A DNA stretch of 64,000 bases from an uncultured Faecalibacterium sp. Lineage in GTDB: Bacteria; Bacillota; Clostridia; Oscillospirales; Ruminococcaceae. Made by a program: the position numbers and the translations under genes. The stretch is from positions 1 through 64,000 of the forward strand of contig CAKSYT010000002.1 of assembly GCA_934524985.1 (NCBI GenBank), written 5' to 3'. Under the pieces are notes generated by a model. That model worked only from the letters and a program-made list of their open reading frames with translations. It was not told the origin of the DNA and searched no databases. Below are positions 57,412 to 64,000 of this stretch, in pieces. Every line of letters starts with the position of its first letter. Position 1 is the stretch's first letter.

Positions 57412-60400
57412 TTACCGCAGGTCAGCCCACGGGTCGCTGGTCTGTGCTTTGCTCTTCTTTTCGGCATCGCTCACCCAGCCGTCCAGCGTTTTCTGGGTGT
57501 ACAGCGGGTTATCGTCCGCATCCCGCAGCGCCAGCAGCATCTCGTCCAGCTGCGCCCGGTCGTACTCGCTGCCCGCCACATACTCCGGCTTGCATACTTC
57601 GGTGATCTTGCTCTTCACGCTGCCAAGGCTCTTGCCCGCCCGCAGCAGCCTGTCCAGCTCCTCCTGTGCATCCTTTGCCCGTACGCTCTCCAGCGCCTGC
57701 TCCAGTGCGTCGGTCACGCTCTCGCTGTCGCCCTTCAAAAGGGTATCGCCCTTCTGCTCCACCGCGCCGGTCACCATGTCGATCACCGCCTCGCGCTTTG
57801 CCGCGTCCGCCTTTGCCTTCGGGTCGATGCCCATGGCCTCGTACATCTCCCGGATGATCTGCCGCGTCAGCTGCTCCCGCCGCGCATCGTTGCCGTTGTT
57901 CTGTGCCTTTGCTGCCTCCAGCACATCCGGGTCGTACTTCTTCAGCCGTTTCTTCAGTTCGCTGTAGATCTTGTCCTCCTTTCCCATCGCCGTCAGCTTC
58001 TCCACCGCCGCCTGCGCTTCGCCGGTGTCGCCGTTTGCGTAGGCTTCATACAGCCGGTCGTACTGTCCGGTGGCGCTCTCCGGCAGGGCGTTAAAGCTGA
58101 ACTTCCCGCCCCGCGCCACGGTCTGGATGTCGTCCCAGTACCCCTGCACCGCGTCCACCAGCTTCCGCCCGTTGCCGTAGGGTACGCCCGCGATCTCCAT
58201 CCCGTCCTCGATCAGGTTAAAGGTCCGGGTGTGCAGCCTGTCCTCGTGGGCTGCCAGCTGCGCCTCGGTCATTCCGCTGGTATCCCTGCGCCACTCTGCA
58301 AACCATTTCGTCACATCGCCCATCAGGTCGTTCACCGCGCTGATGTTCGTGGCGCTCACCACGTCGTAGTCCTTGCCGCTCATGGCATTGTCCACCGCGC
58401 TGTACAGCTCGCTGCCAAACAAAAAGTTGCCCGCCGCGCTCTCGGTGAATAGCGCTGTGAACCGCTTCAGCATGCTTTCCAGCGTCACGTCTCCGTTTTC
58501 GTCCTGCTCCCGGTCCCACCGGTGCAGCAAAAAGTCCGCGCCGATCTTCATCAGTGCAAACACCGCCGTCTGCGTCACCTGACTCACCACCGCCCGGTTC
58601 AGCTGCTTTCCTGCCCGCTGCACCTCGCTCCGGTTCTCTGCGCTCTGCTGCGCCTTGTACCGCGCGCTCTGGGTCTTGTAGTCCATCACCGCATCGGCTA
58701 AAATGCCGTAGTTCTGGAAGCGCTGGGTCGTAAACATGGTAAACGCCTTCACAAACTCGTCCGGGTTGCGCTGGATGCCCGCCCGCTGCATCACCGTGTA
58801 GTTGGGCTGCGTGCGCTCGATCACCTTCTGGTAGGTCTCGTTCACCGCCTTCCAGTATTCCTCGCTCCCCGCCTTGGCTGCTTCTGCGCTGAACTCCACC
58901 GGGTGGTTCTTTACATAGGCCTTGCTGCCCTCCCACAGCGCCGCCACCGTGATCTCGTCCATTCCGTTGATCCACCCGGTCAACGCCTTGGGCAGCTTGT
59001 CCATGGCTTTTTCCGCAAGGCTGCCGTCCTTGCCAATGCTCGCCAGCTCTCCGCGCTGGCTGCCCCGCTTGCGGTATTCCAGCAGCGCGTCTCCATGCTG
59101 GGTGATCTCTGCCTCCAGCGCCGCCCGCTGCTTTGCCGAAAGGTTCTTCACAAAAGGCACCACCGCCGCCATGGTATCCATACCCAGCACTGCGCCCGCC
59201 GTGGGCAAACTCGCCGCCTGCGCAATGGCAACGCCCGGGTTCAAGGTCAGCACCGCGCCCGCGTAGTTGCCCCGCAGCCGCGCCGCCATCCGGCTCACGC
59301 CGTTGTCCCGCCTGCGCTGGGTGGTCTGCAGGTCGGTCAGCAGGTCGTTGATGTAGTCCACCGTGCCTTTGCCCCACTGCTCCTTGATGATCTTGTTCTT
59401 CAGGTTTCCCAGCCCGTCTGCGGTCTCCACGTTGCTGTTCAGCACCTTCTGTACGTCCCGGATCGGCAGCGCCAGACCCGCATACGCCGCAGTGTCCCGC
59501 AGGCTGCGCTGCACCACGCTGCCGCACTCCTCCAGCAAAATGGGTTTGCTGCTCTTCACACGGTTCTTCAAAAAGCCCCGTCCCTCAATGGTCGCGTCAA
59601 GGTTCAGCCCTTCGATCTGGGTCGCCAGCACGCTCTTGTCCACCGCAATGGGGTAGTAGTTCTTCACCTGCGCCCGGTTGTACCCCAGCAGCTGCATGCT
59701 GGTCTCGTTGATCAGGTTCGTGGTGTAGTGATTGTAAAAATCCTTCATGTCCTCGATCCACGCCCGGTCGTAGTCGGTCAGCGCCGCCTCCACCGTGTTC
59801 AGTACGCTGTCCGGCATGGGGTTGCCCTCTGCGTCCTTCAGCATACCCAGCTGTACGGTCTGCCCCTTCTGGTACGCCTGTTCAATGTCCCCCGCGCTGT
59901 ACAGCTTTGCGTCCGGCAGCACCATGCCGCCGGTCATCAGGTGCTCCATGCTGTCCTTGTTCTGTAAGTGCATGTACAGGCTGCACAGCTGCGCGTGGGT
60001 CAGCGGCACCGCCTCGCCCTTGCTGTCCACAAGGCCGATGTCCACAAGCTTCGCCCCCGGGCCCGCAAACTCTGCCATCTCCTTCAGGTGTTCCTTTCCC
60101 GTCACGTTGCTGAACTTCTTCTCGCCCTCAATTGTGATCTCGGTCTGCCGCCGCTGTCCGTCGTTCAGCATCCGCGCCAGTTTTTCCATCTGTCCGTCCG
60201 TGGCATACCCGCCGATCATGCGGAACACCCGCTCCGCGCCCAGCATATCAAGGTTGTACTTCGTCAGCAGGTTATGCAGTCCGTCCAGCGCCCCGCCGGG
60301 GTGGTTGCCCTTGCTGGCCTGCACCTCTCCCGCCGCCGTCACGGCGATCTTGTCCACCTCTTCCGCCTTTGCAAGGCTCAGCGTCTTGTTCGCGGTGCGG

Positions 60401-63400
60401 ATCACATGCAGCGTGCTGCTGGTAATGGCGTTCAGCATCCGCATCTGCTCCAGCGTCAGGGGCAGGTAGGTGCGGTTCTCGGTCTCCCGAATACGCGCCC
60501 GCAGCCGGTCGCGCAGCATCTCCGCCTTCTCGCTCTCCGGCAATGCCTCAGCCTCTGCCAGCTGCTCCCGCAGCTTTGCAAGCCGTGCCTCCTTCGCGGC
60601 GGTCATGTCGTCCCGCAGCGTCTGGATCAGCACCGGCACCCCGCTCTTCTTCCAGTCCTCGGTCATGGCCGTGGGCGCGCTGTCTGTGCCCATCGAGCGG
60701 TTGATGCTGTCCTGCAGCGCCGTCAGCCGGTTCACCGCCCGGTCGTTCAGCACCGCCTGATTTGCCAGCTTCGCCACCTCGGCCGCCTGCACGATCAGGC
60801 TCTGCTGCACATACTTGCCCGGGCTCGGCCGCAGCACCAGCTGGTTCAGCGCTGCCGCGTTGCGCTGTACGCTCCGCCGCACCTTGTCCATCTCCCGGCC
60901 TTCCCGCGCCTTCTTCACCCGCTTTTCCGCCAGTGCCTTCGCCACCGCAATGTCCTCGTCCCGCTGCTGCTGCGCCGCCTCAATGGCAAGGGCATTCCGC
61001 TGCGCCTGCTTTTCGGCAAACGCCTCCCGCTTGCGCTCGCTCTCTGCCTCCCACTCTGCGATCTCGTTCTCCTGCACGATCAGCGAATACTCCGCCTTGT
61101 CTGCGCGCCGCTGCTCCTGTTTCAGCTGCCACGCCAGCTCGTTCTTTTCGCTGCGCAGCTTCTTCACTTCCAGCTTCGCCTCGTCCAGCATCTCCTGCCG
61201 CTCCGCCTTCAGCCGCTTCGCTTCCTCCTTCCACAGCCGCTCGTAACCTTCCCGCAGCACCGTCATCTTCTCGTTCAGATTGCCAAGGTTCGTAATGTCC
61301 ACGCCCTGTGTTTCCAGAATATCGTTCAGCTGCTTTTCCGCCTTTGCGTTCGCCTTGGCCTTCTGCACCTCTGTGTGCTGTCCCGCATCCCGCCGGTTCT
61401 GCGCCAGCTTCTCCCGGAACAGCGCCTTCTGCCCCTTCTGGATGCCCTTCAGCTCCCGGCTCACCTCTGCAGCCCGCTCCTCGGTGCCCGCTGCGGCTCT
61501 GGCCACCTGCATATTGTGCTGCATGATGCCCTCAAAAATAGCCTCCGCGTCGGTCATCTCCGGCACGTTCATCACGTCGCCCAGCATCCGGCCCGCCAGC
61601 TCCACCCGCGCGTCCTCGTACTCTGCCTCGTCCGCAAACCGGCTCATCATCTTCGGCTTAATGGCATCATGCAGGTTCATCAGCACGTCCAGCCACTCGG
61701 TGCTCTCCATGCTCAGCGCACTGTCCACACCGGCCTGCTCCGCAGCCGATCTCCACAGCGCCCGCGCGCCGTCCCGCACAAAACCCGCCGCGCTCACATC
61801 GTTCACAATGCTCTCGTACTGCTCCGCCGGGTTGCCGTCCCGCACGCCCTCGGCCTGCCGCAACGTCACGCCATGCCGCCGCGCCTCGGCCACCGCCTCG
61901 CCCCAGCTGCCGTACCGGCGCACCAGCTCTGCCTTCGCCGCGCCGGTCTTGTTCACCGTGTACTCCAGCTTGTGCAGCTCTGGGTATTCGTCCCACAATT
62001 CGCTGTTGCGGTAGGTTGCCCCGTCCAGCACTTCGCCCGCCAGCGTCTCCGCCAGCGCCTGCGCCTTGCCCATGTCCGCGCCCTCGGCCTTCAGGTACTC
62101 CACCAGCACCTGCGCCTCGTTTGCCAGCTTCGTCCGGTCAGCCCGGCTGCCGATGGTGCGGGTCCACCGTACTGCCAGCCCCTCCAGGCTGTCCCGGCTT
62201 ACCTTCACACCCCGGGTCAGCCCAAAGAACTGTCCCAGCGTGTCCAGCGCCGCTGCCTTGTCCGCAATGGCTCTGCTGGCCTGCCGCTGGTCGCTGCCCT
62301 TTGCCTCTCGGTCTGCCTGCTGCGCCAGCTGGTACCGGAATTTTGCAAATTCACTTTCCTGTGCCAGTTCTCCGGTTTTGTAGTATGCCTGAATTTCCCG
62401 CGCCACTTTGTCCGCATCCACGCACCCGCTGTATTCCTTGCTGGCGGCCACCTTACCGTCTGCCGTGGAGATGTCCAGCGTGAACTGCCCGCGCTCGCCG
62501 CCCAGCTGCTCGGCCATCTTCCTGATCTGTTCCAGCTGCTGTGCAGTCGGGGCAGTGTCTGCCGAAAGGTCGATACCCGGTGCTTCTGCCATCACACGCA
62601 CATTACCGTCCAGCAAAAATTCATTCAGCGCTTCCGTGCCGGTCTTTACTTCCGCCGGGCCGAATACGTTCATAATTTCCCGGTGGTCGGTGTCCCGGCT
62701 GCGGTCATTCTGTGCAAAATCCAGCATCTGGCCGTCCGGTAGGATGTACCCTGCTTTCTTAAAGTCCTCTGTCACACCGAACTGTTCCTTTGCCAGTACT
62801 CGCCGGTACTCTGCTTTCCCGCCGTGTTTTTCTGCTTCCGCATTATAGGTCAGCTGCCGGTCGTTCGCCTTTGCGTTCGCCCGTGCCCGCATCCGCTCTC
62901 CTGCTTCCCGCATCCGGTCGCCCAGTGCCGCGCTCCGTTCTTCCAGCTGTGCCAGACGGCTGTTATAGTCCTTGCGCTTTGCAAGATAGTTCTGATACTC
63001 CGCACTGTCCCGGTAGTTTTTCGCCTCTGCGGAAAAAATGCCCAGTGCCTTTTTCTTTGCCTCGATTTCTTTCACCGCATCGCTTTCCAGCCATGCTCTG
63101 CGTTCTTCCTTAAGCTCCTGCCGCTGTTTGTCCACTTGCTGCTGTTCGTTGCGCAGCTCTGTCAGTTCCTCTGCCTCGCTCCGCTGCAATTGGTCATTTT
63201 CCTTTATGGACACATCCTTCTTTTCCAGCTCCGCAAATTTTACTCCCTCCAGCTTGACGTCCTGATTGCCGTATGTTATACTGCCTATAAGGCCACTGGA
63301 TTGTAGTTCGCTAGGCATTTGGAAGCCTAGTGTCCGGAACAATTCGGTGGTTTTTTCTTTGTTCTCAGAGATGTACAGTACATCACTTTTACGTACAAAG

Positions 63401-64000
63401 CCTACCGGGTCGCTGTCTTTTGTGTATGCGCTGGTCACTTTCTGCATATCATTGATGACGATGTGGTTCTCCACCGGTCGCAAATCCAGAATGCACATCA
63501 CCGGTCTGCCGTCCTGTGCTTTCACATTGCCAAACATCACAAGGCGGGTATTTTGCTTTGTTCTTCCCTTATTCTGGCTGGTCAGCACCATGGTCGGGTC
63601 GTCCAGTACTTCCGGGATACGTTTGATTTCTTCTAGCGTCATTTCCGGGTGCTGTTCCAAAATCAGGTTTATTTTGGAACTTTTCATGTAGATATCGTTT
63701 TTGCGCGCGCCCAACTGCTGCAATACATCCCCTGTTTTACCAAGGATAAATGTTTTTTCGCCAGTCCGTCCATTCCATGCCCATTCTTCAATATCCTGTG
63801 CATAGTCCGGGTTGATCTCAAACCGCACCCCCTGCGCCGCGCCGTTGCCTTCAATGGCAGCGGCGTTTTCTTTTGCCGCCCGCAGGTTGTCCATTGCCTT
63901 TTCCGCGTGTGCAAAGTAGGCATCCTGCAAAGCCTTCTTCTGCGCCTGGGCAAGGTTCTTTGCGTGCAGCGCCGCCGGGTTTTCCGGGTCTTTGTTCAAA
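57412..64000 (-). CDS. Giant phage polyvalent/internal virion-type protein, MuF-C domain (partial, continues past window)
   Basis: At least 2,195 codons with no stop; the N-terminus lies outside the window. The visible part begins with a MuF-C-like domain (about residues 50-260: INLILEQHPEMTLEEIKRIPEVLDDP; LVMFGNVKAQDGRPVMCILDLRPVENHIVINDM). A long coiled coil (about 265-380) and a second domain (YILPDGQMLDFAQNDRSRDTDHREIMNVFG; about 415-540) of the polyvalent-protein type follow. Then come several helical coiled-coil segments (about 870-1090). A late region rich in hydrophobic helices (LNPGVAIAQAASLPTAGAVLGM; TMFTTQRFQNYGILADAVMDY) and an acidic tail close it. Such proteins are packaged and injected with phage DNA. 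Domain limits are approximate. Confidence 0.8.
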   Translation of the reverse strand, partial: LNKDPENPAALHAKNLAQAQKKALQDAYFAHAEKAMDNLRAAKENAAAIEGNGAAQGVRFEINPDYAQDIEEWAWNGRTGEKTFILGKTGDVLQQLGARKNDIYMKSSKINLILEQHPEMTLEEIKRIPEVLDDPTMVLTSQNKGRTKQNTRLVMFGNVKAQDGRPVMCILDLRPVENHIVINDMQKVTSAYTKDSDPVGFVRKSDVLYISENKEKTTELFRTLGFQMPSELQSSGLIGSITYGNQDVKLEGVKFAELEKKDVSIKENDQLQRSEAEELTELRNEQQQVDKQRQELKEERRAWLESDAVKEIEAKKKALGIFSAEAKNYRDSAEYQNYLAKRKDYNSRLAQLEERSAALGDRMREAGERMRARANAKANDRQLTYNAEAEKHGGKAEYRRVLAKEQFGVTEDFKKAGYILPDGQMLDFAQNDRSRDTDHREIMNVFGPAEVKTGTEALNEFLLDGNVRVMAEAPGIDLSADTAPTAQQLEQIRKMAEQLGGERGQFTLDISTADGKVAASKEYSGCVDADKVAREIQAYYKTGELAQESEFAKFRYQLAQQADREAKGSDQRQASRAIADKAAALDTLGQFFGLTRGVKVSRDSLEGLAVRWTRTIGSRADRTKLANEAQVLVEYLKAEGADMGKAQALAETLAGEVLDGATYRNSELWDEYPELHKLEYTVNKTGAAKAELVRRYGSWGEAVAEARRHGVTLRQAEGVRDGNPAEQYESIVNDVSAAGFVRDGARALWRSAAEQAGVDSALSMESTEWLDVLMNLHDAIKPKMMSRFADEAEYEDARVELAGRMLGDVMNVPEMTDAEAIFEGIMQHNMQVARAAAGTEERAAEVSRELKGIQKGQKALFREKLAQNRRDAGQHTEVQKAKANAKAEKQLNDILETQGVDITNLGNLNEKMTVLREGYERLWKEEAKRLKAERQEMLDEAKLEVKKLRSEKNELAWQLKQEQRRADKAEYSLIVQENEIAEWEAESERKREAFAEKQAQRNALAIEAAQQQRDEDIAVAKALAEKRVKKAREGREMDKVRRSVQRNAAALNQLVLRPSPGKYVQQSLIVQAAEVAKLANQAVLNDRAVNRLTALQDSINRSMGTDSAPTAMTEDWKKSGVPVLIQTLRDDMTAAKEARLAKLREQLAEAEALPESEKAEMLRDRLRARIRETENRTYLPLTLEQMRMLNAITSSTLHVIRTANKTLSLAKAEEVDKIAVTAAGEVQASKGNHPGGALDGLHNLLTKYNLDMLGAERVFRMIGGYATDGQMEKLARMLNDGQRRQTEITIEGEKKFSNVTGKEHLKEMAEFAGPGAKLVDIGLVDSKGEAVPLTHAQLCSLYMHLQNKDSMEHLMTGGMVLPDAKLYSAGDIEQAYQKGQTVQLGMLKDAEGNPMPDSVLNTVEAALTDYDRAWIEDMKDFYNHYTTNLINETSMQLLGYNRAQVKNYYPIAVDKSVLATQIEGLNLDATIEGRGFLKNRVKSSKPILLEECGSVVQRSLRDTAAYAGLALPIRDVQKVLNSNVETADGLGNLKNKIIKEQWGKGTVDYINDLLTDLQTTQRRRDNGVSRMAARLRGNYAGAVLTLNPGVAIAQAASLPTAGAVLGMDTMAAVVPFVKNLSAKQRAALEAEITQHGDALLEYRKRGSQRGELASIGKDGSLAEKAMDKLPKALTGWINGMDEITVAALWEGSKAYVKNHPVEFSAEAAKAGSEEYWKAVNETYQKVIERTQPNYTVMQRAGIQRNPDEFVKAFTMFTTQRFQNYGILADAVMDYKTQSARYKAQQSAENRSEVQRAGKQLNRAVVSQVTQTAVFALMKIGADFLLHRWDREQDENGDVTLESMLKRFTALFTESAAGNFLFGSELYSAVDNAMSGKDYDVVSATNISAVNDLMGDVTKWFAEWRRDTSGMTEAQLAAHEDRLHTRTFNLIEDGMEIAGVPYGNGRKLVDAVQGYWDDIQTVARGGKFSFNALPESATGQYDRLYEAYANGDTGEAQAAVEKLTAMGKEDKIYSELKKRLKKYDPDVLEAAKAQNNGNDARREQLTRQIIREMYEAMGIDPKAKADAAKREAVIDMVTGAVEQKGDTLLKGDSESVTDALEQALESVRAKDAQEELDRLLRAGKSLGSVKSKITEVCKPEYVAGSEYDRAQLDEMLLALRDADDNPLYTQKTLDGWVSDAEKKSKAQTSDPWADLR

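Noticed and set aside
59968-62742. Very long plus-strand open frame opposite the giant phage gene
   Set aside because: Rich in His, Leu, Arg and Pro with no motif or ribosome site. It mirrors the GC-rich third codon positions of the real gene on the minus strand.

Overview
The window reads as a chromosomal segment of a moderately GC-rich, low-GC-phylum gut anaerobe of the Oscillospiraceae/Ruminococcaceae. Faecalibacterium is my best guess. The guess rests on gene content (SCIFF peptide with its radical SAM maturase, DUF1836, TSCPD protein, oleate hydratase, archaeal-type AspRS, a 'CGG' lipoprotein style) and on dispersed hairpin terminators I associate with that group. I could not run a search, so the genus is inference. 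About three quarters of the window is ordinary chromosome, mostly minus-strand operons. The last 15 kb is the late region of a prophage.

Layout. 1-4.5 kb: start of aspS, a glycosyl-1-phosphate transferase, a MATE exporter, a ZIP metal transporter with a tiny acidic protein in front, and a lipoprotein made almost only of Ser-Glu-Ala repeats. 4.6-7.2 kb: an operon of acyl-ACP thioesterase, two half-size chromate-family transporters and a LOG-family protein. 7.2-11.3 kb: potABCD polyamine uptake operon, preceded by a consensus promoter and a structured leader that looks like a riboswitch or attenuator. 11.4-15.7 kb: a Gld-type ABC exporter with a DUF4340 protein. 15.9-18.1 kb: rpmE, small regulators, a DUF4160 pair and tRNA-Leu. 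18.3-21.7 kb: pncB and guaB. 22-26 kb: a dispersed repeat, two dehydrogenase-like genes (one lacking its catalytic residues), and a TPP riboswitch driving thiD-tenA. 26-29 kb: SCIFF peptide, SCIFF maturase and an Orn/Lys/Arg decarboxylase-fold enzyme. 29-31 kb: DUF2508, an AT-richer two-gene island and tRNA-Gln. 31-47.6 kb: Tat-signal 5'-nucleotidase, oleate hydratase, a hydratase-PHP-TSCPD operon, a second MATE, an amino-acid ABC importer, a lipoprotein with an internal duplication, cardiolipin synthase, DegV and DUF1836. 47.6-48.4 kb: a HigBA-type toxin-antitoxin pair.

48.6-64 kb is phage, all on the minus strand. In transcription order: the C-terminal 2,195 residues of a giant polyvalent/internal-virion-type protein, an AbrB-RelE toxin-antitoxin cassette, a baseplate or fibre protein, a small structural protein, two fibre proteins sharing one N-terminal module (one beta-helical, one collagen-like), an SGNH hydrolase, an M15 endolysin, an XhlA-like protein and a holin. 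No integrase, portal, terminase or capsid gene is visible, so the element continues past the right edge.

Regulation is unusually readable here. Many promoters are near consensus, and several genes carry a palindrome or hairpin between promoter and start codon (potA, pncB, the second MATE, the amino-acid importer). The potA leader is the strongest candidate for an undescribed regulatory RNA: a compact three-way junction whose closing stem competes with a terminator followed by six U's. Two other items deserve a close look: the terminator between the SCIFF peptide and its maturase, and the dehydrogenase homologue without a catalytic triad beside an aspartate-dehydrogenase-like gene.
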